64,000 nt of DNA from CAVQZA01 sp963724805. GTDB taxonomy: Bacteria > Actinomycetota > Thermoleophilia > Gaiellales > Gaiellaceae. A program made the position numbers and the translations under genes. Of this stretch, positions 1 through 9,235 are shown piece after piece; the stretch's first letter is position 1, and every line of letters begins with the position of its first letter. The notes below the pieces were generated by a model. The model was not told where the DNA came from and ran no database searches. It was given only the letters and a program-made list of their open reading frames with translations. The stretch covers positions 372,001 to 436,000 of the forward strand of contig CAVRWA010000014.1 in the NCBI GenBank assembly GCA_963724805.1, read 5' to 3'.

Positions 1-788
1 AGCAGGAGCTCGTTGACCGCCAGCGCGGCCGCTACGGCGACCGCGAGCGCCGCGAGCAGCCAGGGGAAGCCGCCGCTGCCCGAAACCGCCGACGCCTCCT
101 GCGGCAGCCGCGCCGCGGTGATCGCGCCCTGCTTGCCGAGCAGCTTCTGGAAGAACTGCTGGTCCTCGGGCGACGGGTTCAGCCCGATCACGCGCAGCGG
201 GATGCGGTCGCGCTGGTAGGCGAGCACGGCAAGCGTCGTCCGCTTCACGTCGGCCGGGTCGTCGTCGAGGTCGGAGACGAGCACGACGGCCGGCCGCTTG
301 ACTCCGCTCAGGGCGAGCCTGTGCGCGAGCTCGAGCCCCGCCGAGATGCGCGTCCCGGCGCTGAAGGTGGCCGTCCACGGGTTGGGCGGGAAGGTCGGGA
401 GGAAGCCCGGACTCTTCTGCGGCGGGAGCGTGAAGTAGCGGACGAGCGGCCTCAGCTCCGCGGCAGGCGTGCCCGGAGGCAGAGCCTGATAGGCGGTCCC
501 CGAGAACACGACGAGGCCGTAGCGGCCTTTGCTCGCCGCGAGGTCGGAGAGCGTCGCGCCGATCCGGGCGTACGTGTCTTCGGAGATGCTCGCCGAGAGG
601 TCGAGCACGACGATCCCGTTCGAGCCGGGCGGCAGCACGTGCAGCTGCCGCACGCGCGGCTGCCCCGCGAGCAGCACGATCGCGACGGCGAGCGCGAGCA
701 GGACCGCCGCGAGCAGGACGCGGATCGCGTCCGTGCGCCGCGCGGCCGGCCGCAGGGCGGGCGCATCTCCGAGCGGGATCGCGCTCAT
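1..788 (-). CDS. VWA-domain membrane protein (BatA-like), 3' end outside window
   Basis: The reading frame starts with ATG at 788 and runs off the left edge, so the C-terminus is missing. It begins with a membrane segment (about residues 22-41), followed by a von Willebrand factor A domain. That domain starts at GIVVLDLSAS and so carries the DxSxS metal-ion-dependent adhesion motif; a second acidic patch, VVLVSDLDDDP, follows. A second hydrophobic stretch is visible close to the window edge. The TM-VWA-TM layout is that of BatA/BatB-type proteins, which work with MoxR ATPases. The start overlaps the stop of the upstream gene by four bases (ATGA), so it is the last visible member of a moxR-DUF58 operon. 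The precise role is unknown; metal-dependent protein binding outside the membrane is the family expectation. Confidence 0.85.
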   Translation of the reverse strand, partial: MSAIPLGDAPALRPAARRTDAIRVLLAAVLLALAVAIVLLAGQPRVRQLHVLPPGSNGIVVLDLSASISEDTYARIGATLSDLAASKGRYGLVVFSGTAYQALPPGTPAAELRPLVRYFTLPPQKSPGFLPTFPPNPWTATFSAGTRISAGLELAHRLALSGVKRPAVVLVSDLDDDPADVKRTTLAVLAYQRDRIPLRVIGLNPSPEDQQFFQKLLGKQGAITAARLPQEASAVSGSGGFPWLLAALAVAVAAALAVNELL

Positions 789-1600
789 CTCGGGCCTACC
801 TCGCGCTCGACGTCGCCGACGAGTGACGCGACCTGCTCCGGCGAGGGCCTCTGCGGCGACCAGGCGAGCTCCGACGCGGTGCCCGCGAGACTCTCCTCGC
901 GGCCGCCGAGCACGCGCGCGAGCAGGCCGAGCGCCTTGCGCCGATCGCCGGGCTCGCGCCGCTCCGCCTCGCGCGCGTACAGAAGGGCACGCTCGAGCGG
1001 CGAGAGCGCGGCGAGGCGCGCTTCCTCCCTGCGCCGCCGGCGCCGCGCGAGCTCGACGGCGAGAAGAAGGCCCGCACCCAGGACGAGCGCGACGGCGAGG
1101 ATGTCGAGCGCGAGCGCGAGCCCGCCCGGCGAGACCCGGTACGAGGCGAGCGGCAGCTGCGTCTCGAGCCGGAACGGCGGGTTGCCCTTCGCCGCGTCGG
1201 CCGCCGGGACGCGGCTCTCGATCGTGAGCAGCGGCCACTGCGCCCGCGCCGAGCCCGCGCCCGTGAGCCGAACGGGTGGGAGGACGACCCGGCGCAACCG
1301 GCCCGACGGCACGCAGTCCTCGCTCAGGCAGGCGACCTCCCAGCGGAACGAGACCGCGGTCTGCCCGCCGCGGTCGGCGCGCGAGCGCACCGGCCCGGCG
1401 AGCACGTCGAGCGGCCCGAAGTCCGCCACCGCGCGCACCCCCGACGCCGCGCTTCGGTCGACGACCACCGTGACGGTCGCGGCGATCCGATCGCCGAAGA
1501 GCGCCTCGGCCGGGCTGAGCACCGTCGTCGTCGCGGCCGTCGCCGGCGCGGCAAGCGCCAGAGCGACGGCGACAGCCGCTGTGAGCCTCAGCGCCGCCAC
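785..1600 (-). CDS. exported/membrane-anchored protein of the MoxR-VWA operon (BatD-like position)
   Basis: Start chosen at GTG 1600, which directly precedes a signal peptide (AALRLTAAVAVALALAAPA) and overlaps the DUF58 gene by 13 nt; the open frame extends further upstream but only as a shadow. The 271-residue protein has an extracytoplasmic beta-rich part (about residues 25-160, containing two cysteines in the stretch VACLSEDCVPSG). One transmembrane helix follows near residues 168-195 and then a basic, arginine-rich cytoplasmic tail. This resembles the BatD/oxygen-tolerance architecture, and the operon position agrees. I did not recognise a family-defining motif, so the BatD comparison rests on context and topology. 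Confidence 0.7.
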   Translation of the reverse strand: MAALRLTAAVAVALALAAPATAATTTVLSPAEALFGDRIAATVTVVVDRSAASGVRAVADFGPLDVLAGPVRSRADRGGQTAVSFRWEVACLSEDCVPSGRLRRVVLPPVRLTGAGSARAQWPLLTIESRVPAADAAKGNPPFRLETQLPLASYRVSPGGLALALDILAVALVLGAGLLLAVELARRRRRREEARLAALSPLERALLYAREAERREPGDRRKALGLLARVLGGREESLAGTASELAWSPQRPSPEQVASLVGDVEREVGPR

Positions 1601-2535
1601 CGGGTCCTCCCACGCAGCTCGGCCCAGTCCAGAAACGCCTGGTCGATCTCGTGTGGGTCGTCGGTGCCGAGCACGACCGGGTCGAAGCCGAGCGCGCCGA
1701 ACTCGTCCAACAGGCGCTGCAGTCGCGCCTCGTTGGCCGCGCGCCGCTCCCGCGCCTCGCGCGCGCTCAGGCGCACCGGCCGCACACCTCCGCCCGCCGG
1801 GTCGCGCACCGGGACGACGACCGAGCCGACGTCCGGGAAGCTCTGCTCCCAGACCGGGTCCTGGATAACGACGGGGACGACGTCCCAGCGGTGGGCGCCG
1901 ACGTCGAGCCAGGCGGCGAGCGGCGGCGGGGCGAGGAAGTCCGAGACGATGAAGACGAAGCTCCCGGGCGGGATCCCGGACCGCATGCGGCCGAGGTAGG
2001 CGATCGCCTGCTCGAGGTTGTCGTCGGGCGCGTCGAAACCCGTCTCCACCGCCTGGCGCTGCTCGATCAGCCACATCACGCCACGACCTCCGGGTGGCAG
2101 CCAGTACGGATCGCCGTGCCGCGCGGCCGCGCCCGCGTAGTCGAGCGCACCGACGTCGCCGCGCGCCGCGACCGCGCTCAGGACGATCAGCTGCGCGGCG
2201 GCGCGGAGAGCCGCCGGCTTGGAGAGCCACGGAAAGGGCGCGCCGAAGACGCTCATCGCGGGACGGCGGTCGCAGACGAGCACCACCCGCGGCGCCTCGT
2301 CCGCCTGGTGGGCCCGGACGACGAACTCGTCTGCGTCACGGGCCGCGGAGAGCTTCGCGGAGGCGTGCCAGTCCATCGAACCGAGGGGGTCGCCTGGACG
2401 ATACGGCCGCGAGCCCACGACGTCCGACCCCGGCCCGCGCCTCGCGCTCCGCTGCTCCCCGAACGGAAGCCCGAGCAATCGCCGGTGCGGCACGAGGGGG
2501 AAGAGCTGCCGCTCCGCGAGGGGCGACACGCCCAC
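1588..2535 (-). CDS. DUF58 domain-containing protein
   Basis: A 315-residue soluble protein. The conserved DUF58 core is visible as GSDVVGSRPYRPGDPLGSMD followed by WHASAKL, the usual RxYxxGDxxxxIDWxxSA-type signature. After it comes a VWA-like Rossmann region (VVLVCDRRPAM, later FVFIVSDFLAPP). DUF58 proteins are regularly encoded next to MoxR ATPases and VWA proteins and are thought to act with them in maturation or assembly of a cell-envelope complex. The GTG start at 2535 shares one base with the TAG stop of moxR, and the 3' end overlaps the next gene by 13 nt, so the four genes form a tightly coupled unit. The exact substrate is unknown. Confidence 0.88.
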   Translation of the reverse strand: MGVSPLAERQLFPLVPHRRLLGLPFGEQRSARRGPGSDVVGSRPYRPGDPLGSMDWHASAKLSAARDADEFVVRAHQADEAPRVVLVCDRRPAMSVFGAPFPWLSKPAALRAAAQLIVLSAVAARGDVGALDYAGAAARHGDPYWLPPGGRGVMWLIEQRQAVETGFDAPDDNLEQAIAYLGRMRSGIPPGSFVFIVSDFLAPPPLAAWLDVGAHRWDVVPVVIQDPVWEQSFPDVGSVVVPVRDPAGGGVRPVRLSAREARERRAANEARLQRLLDEFGALGFDPVVLGTDDPHEIDQAFLDWAELRGRTRWRR

Positions 2536-3534
2536 TAGGCGACGGCGACCGGCCGGCCCTCGTGCCAGTCCGGCTCGGGACGCGGCGCCAGCTCGAACGC
2601 CCGCCCTCGGATGCGCTCGAGCGCCGCCTCGCGGCCGAGGCCGCGCGTCTCGGCGAGGAAAGCCGTCGTGACGAGGATCCGGTGGCCGAGCACGGGCAGG
2701 AAGAGCGCCTCGACGTCCTCGGGCACCACGTACTCGCGTCCGTGCAGGAGCGCCCACGCCCGCGCCGTCCGCTCGAGCGCGAGGCTGCCGCGCACCGAGG
2801 CCCCGGTCGCGACCCCCTCCACCTCGCGGGTCGCCCGCACCAGGTCGACGATCCACCGCAGCAGCAGGTCGTCCACGTAGACCTCCTCGACCGCCCGCTG
2901 CAGGACGCGCACGTCGTCGCCGCTGACCACGGGCTCGAGCTTGCCGAGCGGATGGCCGTGGCGCTGCTCGCGCACGACCGCCACCTCCTCCTCGGCGGCG
3001 GGATAGCCGAGGGTGGCACGCACCGCCGAACCGGTCGAGCTGCGCCTCGGGCAGGGGGAACGTCCCCTCCTGCTCGATCGGGTTCTCGGTCGCGATCACG
3101 AAGAACGGGTGCGGGAGCGGCCGGGTCACACCGTCGACCGTGACCTGGCGCTCGGCCATCGCCTCGAGCAGGGCCGACTGGGTCTTCGGCATCGCGCGGT
3201 TGATCTCGTCGACGAGCAGGACGTTCGCGAAGACCGGGCCGGGCCGGAACTCGAAGTCGCGCGTCTTCTGGTTGTAGATCGAGAGCCCGGTGACGTCGGT
3301 CGGCTGCAGGTCGGGCGTGCACTGGATCCGCGCCACCGTCGCGCCCTCGATCGTCTGGGCGATCGCGCGGGCGAGCACGGTCTTCGCGGTGCCCGGCACG
3401 TCCTCGAGCAGGACGTGCCCCTCGCCGGCGAGCGAGGCCAGCACGAGGGAGATCTCGTCGTGCTTGCCGTAGACGACGGTCTCGATGTTCTCGAGCATGC
3501 GGCGCGCGAGCTCTGTTCCGGCGGAGGCGGTCAC
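2535..3534 (-). CDS. MoxR-type AAA ATPase, interrupted by one frameshift
   Basis: MoxR-family AAA+ chaperone-like ATPase, first gene of the operon. From GTG 3534 the frame reads a Walker A variant (EDVPGTAKTVLARAIA), Walker B (VLLVDEINRAMPKTQSALLE), sensor 1 (FFVIATENPIEQEG) and the diagnostic LPEAQLDRF. Directly after that motif, near 3020, the reading shifts into another frame that continues RATLGYPAAEEE and the C-terminal lid domain to the TAG at 2535. One extra G near 3016-3023 would explain the break. All family motifs are intact on both sides, so this is either a sequencing error or a very recent mutation. The total of about 333 codons is normal for MoxR. Confidence 0.85.
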
Positions 3535-3587
3535 GGCTGCGAATCCTACGCGCGGCCGGGGCGATGTCTTCGGAAAGTCCCTGCGTA

Positions 3588-3593
3588 TAGGCT
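3588..3593 (+). promoter_or_regulatory. -10-like box TAGGCT, nine bases before the PD40 gene start
   Basis: TAGGCT lies within TATAGGCT and ends nine bases before ATG 3603. The 68 bp gap to the divergent moxR gene has no good Shine-Dalgarno sequence for the plus-strand gene. The same TANNNT-short gap-start layout recurs at other genes in the window, which suggests a leaderless or near-leaderless transcript. No convincing -35 was identified. Confidence 0.4.
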
Positions 3594-3602
3594 TTCGCGG
3601 GT

Positions 3603-4499
3603 ATGGAACGCTCGTCAAGCAAGATTCTGGCGATCCTGGCCGGGCTCGCCGCGATCGCCGTGACCGCGGCTCACGCGGCTTCGAGCGCTTCCAGCCCGAC
3701 GCGTTGGATCGTCTTCTCGGCGACACCTGAGGGACAGACGGCAGCGCAGCTCTTCCGCGTGCAGACGAACGGCGCCGGGCTCGAGCAGATCACGACCGGG
3801 AGGAAGACAGCGACCGAACCGGCGTTCTCCCCGAACGGCAAGCGCCTGGCATTCGTGCGCCTCGGCTCGGGAATCTTCGCGGTCAACCTGAACGGCACCG
3901 GCCTGCGCAGGCTCACGAACGCCCCCCGCGACCAGTTCCCCGTCTGGTCGCCGGACGGCAAGCACATCGCGTTTCTCAGGATCTACAAGAACGCGTGGCG
4001 GCTCTATCTGATGGGCCCGTCCGGACGGGCCGTGCAGCGGCTGCCGCTTGCGCCGCCCGGCGGACGTCCCTCCTGGACTGCCGACAGCAAGTCGATCTTC
4101 GTCCCCACGCAGGGCGGTCTCGAGAAGATCGACGCCCGAACCGGCCGGCTCCGGAAGCGCGTCGCCGTCCCGATCGACCTGGGGACGAGCAACGCCGCAA
4201 CCGTGTCGCCGGACGGCCAAACGGTCGCATACGTCGCCCCGCGCCCCTCCACGCCGAACTGCGGGGACGTCTCGTGCGCCGTTTTCGCGCTCTACCTGGC
4301 CAACCTCAGCAATGGGCGGCCCCGTCGCGCCGCCCGCGACGCCGGCCCGGCCGGCTGGTCGCCGGACGGCACGCACATCGTGTTCGTGAACCGCGGGGCG
4401 CTGTGCGCTGTGGCCGGTCGCAACCGGGACGCGGACGAGGATCAAGGCCGGGCCGACGCCCCCGCCGGCGGCTCGCCGCCGGCCTGGCAGCCGCGCTGA
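3603..4499 (+). CDS. secreted TolB-like PD40 beta-propeller protein
   Basis: A 298-residue protein with an N-terminal signal peptide (hydrophobic stretch ILAILAGLAAIAVTAAHA). It is followed by about five PD40/TolB-like blades with the SPDGxxIAF signature: FSPNGKRLAFVR, WSPDGKHIAFLR, WTADSKSIFV, VSPDGQTVAYV and WSPDGTHIVFV. The protein ends in PPAWQPR, typical of such propellers. It is probably exported and may bind a ligand or a partner protein; no catalytic residues are visible. Just before the end the sequence (ALCAVAGRNRDADED) fits the repeat pattern poorly, so a compensated pair of indels there is possible. It is divergent from moxR and seems monocistronic. Confidence 0.75.
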   Translation: MERSSSKILAILAGLAAIAVTAAHAASSASSPTRWIVFSATPEGQTAAQLFRVQTNGAGLEQITTGRKTATEPAFSPNGKRLAFVRLGSGIFAVNLNGTGLRRLTNAPRDQFPVWSPDGKHIAFLRIYKNAWRLYLMGPSGRAVQRLPLAPPGGRPSWTADSKSIFVPTQGGLEKIDARTGRLRKRVAVPIDLGTSNAATVSPDGQTVAYVAPRPSTPNCGDVSCAVFALYLANLSNGRPRRAARDAGPAGWSPDGTHIVFVNRGALCAVAGRNRDADEDQGRADAPAGGSPPAWQPR

Positions 4500-4537
4500 A
4501 CCTCCCTTCGGCGCCGAGAGCTAGGTCGACGGACTGC

Positions 4538-5062
4538 TCATCTGTGCCAGACGAGCTTCATCGACTTCGACGTCGCGAGGATCTTTCCCGAGGCGTCGCG
4601 CAGAGTCACGCGATAGTGCAGCGTCCCGTACTTGTTGCCGTTGAGGGTGTTGCTCAGCACGGCCTCCAGCTCAGCGTGGTCGGAGACTGCCACCATGCCC
4701 CAGCCCGGGCTGTCGGCGCGCTTCAACGCGCGCGCGACCGGACTCTGCTCGAGGCGCATGACTGTCCCGGCTGGGCAGCTCGGCGCCGGCGGGAGCGCGC
4801 ACGTGCTCCACGCGGTGTTCGCAGGCTGGTTATAGAGAGCACAGACGGAGAAGGGAGTCAGCTTGAGCTTCACGAGCTTCAGCGACAGCGACGACCGCCA
4901 CGCCCCTTCGCCGGTGCGCGCCCGGATGGTGATCGTGCCGGCGGTTTCCACACCTGCGCGCAAGCCGCCCGGGCCGCCGGCGCGGTCGACAGAGGCACCT
5001 GACCCGAGCGGCGCCGCGAGAGCCACCGAGGCGACGACGAGAGCAAGGCCGGCGCGCAGCAT
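4538..5062 (-). CDS. secreted hypothetical protein
   Basis: A 174-residue protein beginning MLRAGLALVVASVALAAP, a clear signal peptide. The mature part has four cysteines, of which CALPPAPSC is one pair, and ends with a beta-rich stretch (TLHYRVTLRDASGKILATSK). The final part looks like a small extracellular beta-sandwich. I do not recognise a family. It is convergent with the PD40 gene (38 bp gap) and divergent from the quinoprotein gene at 5182. Confidence 0.6.
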   Translation of the reverse strand: MLRAGLALVVASVALAAPLGSGASVDRAGGPGGLRAGVETAGTITIRARTGEGAWRSSLSLKLVKLKLTPFSVCALYNQPANTAWSTCALPPAPSCPAGTVMRLEQSPVARALKRADSPGWGMVAVSDHAELEAVLSNTLNGNKYGTLHYRVTLRDASGKILATSKSMKLVWHR

Positions 5063-5106
5063 ACGTTGAGTCTAGCTGGCGTCGCAGGAAAATATTGCAG
5101 GCAGAG

Positions 5107-5119
5107 TTCCATAGTGGAA
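5107..5119. promoter_or_regulatory. AT-rich palindrome TTCCATAGTGGAA in divergent promoter region
   Basis: A 5 bp dyad (TTCCA-TAG-TGGAA) lies in the 119 bp divergent region between the secreted gene at 5062 (-) and the quinoprotein at 5182 (+). This stretch is much more AT-rich than the surroundings. It is a plausible operator for a dimeric regulator; no regulator can be assigned. The plus gene also has a strong Shine-Dalgarno AAAGGGGG at about 5166-5173. Confidence 0.35.
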
Positions 5120-5181
5120 TAGTTGAGACTTGCACTATCGGTCAGCAGGTCACGCCGCCACCAACAAAGGGGGTTGGTCCG

Positions 5182-7148
5182 ATGCGTTGGGTCCCGATTT
5201 TCCTCGTCTTCGCAATGCTCTTCGTAACCCTCCTCGCAGTCGGAGCCGGAGCCGTGTCGGCGTCCAGCTCGTCGTCCGCTAGGGCAGTCATCACACCGTC
5301 GCCGGCCTACACGGCCGACCAACTCAACGCACCTCCGGGAGACAACTGGCTGACGAACATGGGCAGCCTCAACGGAAACCGCTATTCGTCGCTGAAGCAG
5401 ATCGACAAATCGAACGTCGCCACGCTGAAACAGGCGTGGAAGATCAACCTCGGCACGTGCAAGACCAAGGATGATCAGTGCGGATCCCTAGAGGCGAACG
5501 CAGCCGTCGCGAACGGCACCTACTACATTCAGACTCCGAAGAGCGACGTCTTCGCGCTCGACGCAGCGACGGGGGCCACGCTCTGGCACTGGGCGCCCAC
5601 CTACGACCCCTCCTTCAGGGTGGGGAGCGGCGGAAGGCAGCCCGGCGTAGCCATCGCCGACGGCAAGGTCTTCGCGCCGACCGATGACGGCTACCTCGTC
5701 GCGCTCGACCAGATGCTGGGCGGCCTGGTCTGGAAGTCGGAGGTGCTGCCGTGGAAGAAGGGCGGCCGGGTCTCCGACGCGCCGATCTACGTCAACGGCA
5801 TCGTCATCACCGGTGACAGCTGCGGCGACTGCGGCTCACCCAGCAACGGCATGCACGCCTACGACGCGCAACCGGCCGTGAGCTCTGGACGTGGGCCATC
5901 GTGCCCGGACCGGGCCAGCCGGGCAGCAAGACGTGGTCGGGCAACGGCGCCCTCTACGGCGGTGGCGCGATGTGGGAGTCGCCCGTGATCGACACGAAGC
6001 GCAACCTCGCGATCTTTGGTACAGGCAACCCCGTGCCGTGGAATTCGCGCGGCCCGGGCATGAACCTCTACACGGACTCGATCGTCGCGCTCAACCTCTA
6101 CACCGGCCAACTCGTGTGGGCCTTCCAGACCACCCACCACGACCTGTGGGATTCGGACCTGCCCAACAACGGGGTCATGTTCGACGCCCCCTACAAGGTC
6201 CCGTTCACCGCCACGGTCAAGGTGAAGGGCAAGACGAAGAAGGTCACGAGGTTCCACACCGTGGTCAGGCCGGCTGTCGCGTTCGTCAGCAAGTACGGGA
6301 TGACGTTCGTCCTTGACCGGGAGACCGGCAAGCCGCTGATCCCAGTCAAGGAAGTGAAGGTCCCGCAGAGCAGCGCGCCGGAGGTGAACACCTGGCCGAC
6401 CCAGCCGGTTTCATCGGCCGACAACGTGCTCTTCAACAAGCAGAACGCACAGGGGCTCCCGTGCACCGACGGCGCCGTCAGCCAGACCAACGCATACGTG
6501 CCGTACTCGTCGGCCACTGCTCCCGACGGCAAGCCGTACAAGATCGGCTGCGTGTACGACCCCTACGACACGACGCAGTATGTCGTCTTCCCGTTCGAGA
6601 TGATGGACTGGCCCGCTAGCTCCTACAGCCCGGAGAACAAGACGTTCATCACCTGCGGCGTGTCGGACCGGGCGGTCGGGCTCGAGCAGATCCCGTCGGC
6701 TTCGCAGGTCGTGGGATCGTTCGGCGGCGTCGGGGTCGCTGTCCTCTTTGGCGGAGACACATCGACCGCCAACACCGGCAACTTCTCCGCGCTGAACGTG
6801 ACCACCGGCAAGTTGGCCTGGCACCAGCACTGGGCCGCTCCGTGCTACAGCGGGTCGATGAACACCGCGTCAGGGATCACGTTCATCGGCCACCTCGGCG
6901 AGGGGAACGCCCAGGACGGCCACGGCTACCTCGAGGCGGTGGACACGGCGACCGGAGCATCGCTCTGGAAGTCGCCGCCAATGTCCGCACCGGTGGGCGC
7001 TGCTCCCGTCACCTACACGGTGAACGGCAAGCAGTACGTGTCCGTCGCCGTCGGCGGTCAGGCTCACAACGACGTGTCGCGCCCGCTCGGCCTCACCAAT
7101 CCGGCGAGGCTGCGTGACGACGCCATCTACACGTTCGCTCTGCCGTAA
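5182..7148 (+). CDS. exported PQQ-dependent alcohol dehydrogenase-like quinoprotein, one frameshift
   Basis: Start ATG 5182 is set by AAAGGGGG eight bases upstream and by the signal peptide that follows. The mature protein opens with the usual quinoprotein N-terminus (GDNWLTNMGSLNGNRYSSLK). It has blade motifs of the ALDAATGATLWHW type and the conserved HHDLWDSDLPN. These are features of PQQ-dependent methanol/ethanol dehydrogenases, which oxidise substrates outside the membrane and pass electrons to a cytochrome or copper protein. A CxxC (SCGDCGSP) occurs near residue 215, but the adjacent-cysteine pair of classical enzymes was not seen. Near 5864-5870 one base appears to be missing: the protein reads HAYDA in the first frame and continues TGRELWTWAIVPGPGQ in the next. 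Restoring one base joins the two parts into about 655 residues. Substrate unknown. Confidence 0.8.
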
Positions 7149-7175
7149 CCAAGGGCGAACCAGAGTAACGGAGAG

Positions 7176-7205
7176 GAGAGCGGCGGCCGAAAGGCCGCCG
7201 CTCTC
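7176..7205. terminator. 13 bp GC hairpin with GAAA loop between convergent genes
   Basis: GAGAGCGGCGGCC pairs perfectly with GGCCGCCGCTCTC around a GAAA tetraloop. It lies 28 bp after the quinoprotein stop and immediately beside the stop codon of the minus-strand gene at 7207. No U-tract follows, so it is probably a bidirectional stabiliser or terminator of the kind common in high-GC bacteria. Confidence 0.75.
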
Positions 7206-7206
7206 G

Positions 7207-7638
7207 TCAATGGATCGTGAAGGTGCCCTTGCCCGTCTTGCCGCCGTCCGCCTTGTACGGGACGGGGCCGCGGAAGTCGAAGAAGAGCAGGAAGAGCTTC
7301 TGCTGATTGGGCTTGACCGTGGTCGTGAACCCGGTCTGGACGCCGTAGTGCCTTTGTCCCTGGCCCTGGGCGGCCTGGCCGGTCCCGTGTGAGTACTTGC
7401 CGAGCGTGAAGGTGTGCGGCTTCGTCCCGGTATTGCGGATGATGAAGCGGCCGACGTCGCCGCGGTTCCCGTGGAGCCGGCTCACTGAGAGGTGCTTGTC
7501 GGAGATCGTAACGTGGATGTCGTCGAAGACGTTGGGCGCGGTCGTCTGAGGCCCGGAGGCGATGCCTTGAGCGGCCGGCACGAGCGCGACGGCCGAGAGT
7601 GCTGCAACTGCGAAGAGCGGTGCCTTCAAGTTCCCCAT
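7207..7638 (-). CDS. secreted small cupredoxin-fold-like protein without copper ligands
   Basis: A 143-residue protein with signal peptide (LFAVAALSAVALVPAAQG). The mature part has alternating beta-strand pattern and a NTGTKPHTFTLG segment resembling the first histidine region of cupredoxin-like domains, and it ends KGTFTIH. It contains no cysteine, so a type 1 copper site of the usual Cys-His-His-Met kind cannot form. It sits between two PQQ-propeller genes and near a tandem cupredoxin, suggesting an extracellular partner protein. The function is unknown. Confidence 0.6.
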   Translation of the reverse strand: MGNLKAPLFAVAALSAVALVPAAQGIASGPQTTAPNVFDDIHVTISDKHLSVSRLHGNRGDVGRFIIRNTGTKPHTFTLGKYSHGTGQAAQGQGQRHYGVQTGFTTTVKPNQQKLFLLFFDFRGPVPYKADGGKTGKGTFTIH

Positions 7639-7657
7639 TCTCCTTGGCCGACCGGGC

Positions 7658-7663
7658 TAGGAT
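7658..7663 (+). promoter_or_regulatory. -10-like box TAGGAT upstream of GTG 7675
   Basis: TAGGAT ends 11 bases before the GTG start of the PQQ-propeller lipoprotein gene, and the gap has no strong Shine-Dalgarno. It matches the near-leaderless promoter layout seen elsewhere in this window. Confidence 0.35.
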
Positions 7664-7674
7664 AGCAGGGTCCC

Positions 7675-9162
7675 GTGGCCCCAAAAACGGCTCGAAACGT
7701 CCTCTCGGCGGCCGCGGCGCTCGGCGCTGTCTTCGTCTGCGGCGGCTGCGGCGGTCACGCCTCGCGCGGCGCCTGGCCCCTCCCGAACGGCGACCTCGAG
7801 GGGACGCGGGCGGCCGCCGGATCGTCGATCACCGACCGCACCGTCGGGCGCCTTCGGCCCGTCTGGCGCTTTCGCCTCACGGCCGAGCCGAGCCCTTCCG
7901 GCGTCTTCACCTCGACCCCCGTCGCCGACGGCGACTCGTCTACGTCCAGGACATGCAGAGCAACGTCTTCGCGCTCGACCGTCCGACCGGCGCGCTCCGC
8001 TGGACGCACCGCTTCGGCGCGCGCGAACGCAGGGCCGAACGGCCTCGCCGCTCGCCGACGGCCGCGTCTACGGCGCGACGGACTCCGACGCGCTTCGCGC
8101 TCTCGGCGGCCGACCGGGCAAGCAGCTCTGGCGCACGGCCCTCGATGAGCACCGACCGAGCAGTTCGTCGACATCGCGCCGCTGCCGTGGCGAACGGGCC
8201 TCGTGTACCTGAGCACGGTCGGGCTACACGCCGAACGGGCGCGGGGCGCTCTACGCGCTCGACGCGGCGACGGGCGCGGTGCGCTGGAAGTTCGACACGA
8301 TCGAGGGGCCGTGGCGCGTTCCCGCTCGAGGCCGGCGGCGGCGGGCTCGTGGTACCCGCGTCTCGATCGACGGCGGGCCGCGTCTACTGCCGGCACCGCG
8401 AACCCGACGCCCTGGGGCGGCTCGCCGAGCGCACCCGAACGGCGGCGCGTTCCCGGGCCCGGCGCTCTACACGGACTCGCTGCTCGTCCTCGACGGCGCG
8501 GACGGGCCGCCTGCTCTGGTACGACCAGGTGACCCCGCACGACGTCCGCGACCACGACTTCGAGCTGACGCCGATCCTCGCGCGCGTCGGCGGGCAACGA
8601 CGCCGTCGTTCGGCGCCGGCAAGGGCGGGCGCGTGATCGCCTGGGACCGGCGGCACGCACGCAGCGGCTGTGGGAGACCGTGCGTCGGGCGTCCACCGCA
8701 ACGACGTGGGCCCGCTGCCACGGCGGCGGGTGAGCCGTCTGCCCGGGCCTGCTCGGCGGCGTCGAGACGCCGATGGCGTACGCGCGGCGGCGCGCTCTTC
8801 GTCCCCGTCGTCGACCTCTGCTGCCGGGGCAGCGCGATCGGCGTACCAGGAGCTCGACACGCGTCGACCTCGACCGCCGGGGCCGGGCGAACTCGTCGCT
8901 CTCGACGCGGCGACGGGGCAGCGCGGCTGGGCGCGCCGTCTGCCGCAGCCCGTCTTCGGCTGCGCGACCGTCGCCGGACGACGTCGTCTTCACCGCCACC
9001 TTCGACGGGACGGTCTACGCGCTCGACGCGCGCGACGGCGCGATCCTCTGGCGCGCGCAGGCTGCGGGCGGGCGTCAACGCGTGCCCGCGGTCGCTGGCG
9101 ACCTGCTGCTCGTCGGCGCGGGGGTGGGGCCGGCGGCGGAGCCGTCGCATTCACGGCGCTGA
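7675..9162 (+). pseudogene. PQQ-like beta-propeller lipoprotein with about a dozen frameshifts
   Basis: From GTG 7675 the frame gives a lipoprotein signal with a lipobox-like VCGGCGG and then repeatedly changes frame. Read across frames, the protein is plainly a PQQ-type propeller. In order it shows LVYVQDMQSNVFALDRPTG, GRVYGATDSDA, LYALDAATGAVRWKFD, LLWYDQVTPHDVRDHDFEL, VFTATFDGTVYALDARDG and ILWRAQA. Breaks lie near 7934, 8025, 8050, 8150, 8222, 8310, 8362 and several more up to about 9130. Several are explained by one missing base in a run (for example GGCCGA read as GGCGA near 7934). The amino acid motifs themselves are well kept, which points to sequence errors or very recent decay. The true 3' end lies between 9162 and 9206. 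The role is probably extracytoplasmic, related to the quinoprotein at 5182. Confidence 0.75.
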
Positions 9163-9235
9163 GTAGAGGCCGGTGGGCACCCGAGCCTCGTTGCATACAG
9201 GCCTGATAACGACTTTCGACCGGAGGGTGGAATCG

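Noticed and set aside
321..1868. Long plus-strand open frame of about 515 codons
   Set aside because: It lies antisense to the VWA, BatD-like and DUF58 genes, is extremely rich in Arg/Pro/Ala, and has no motif; a typical GC-rich shadow frame.
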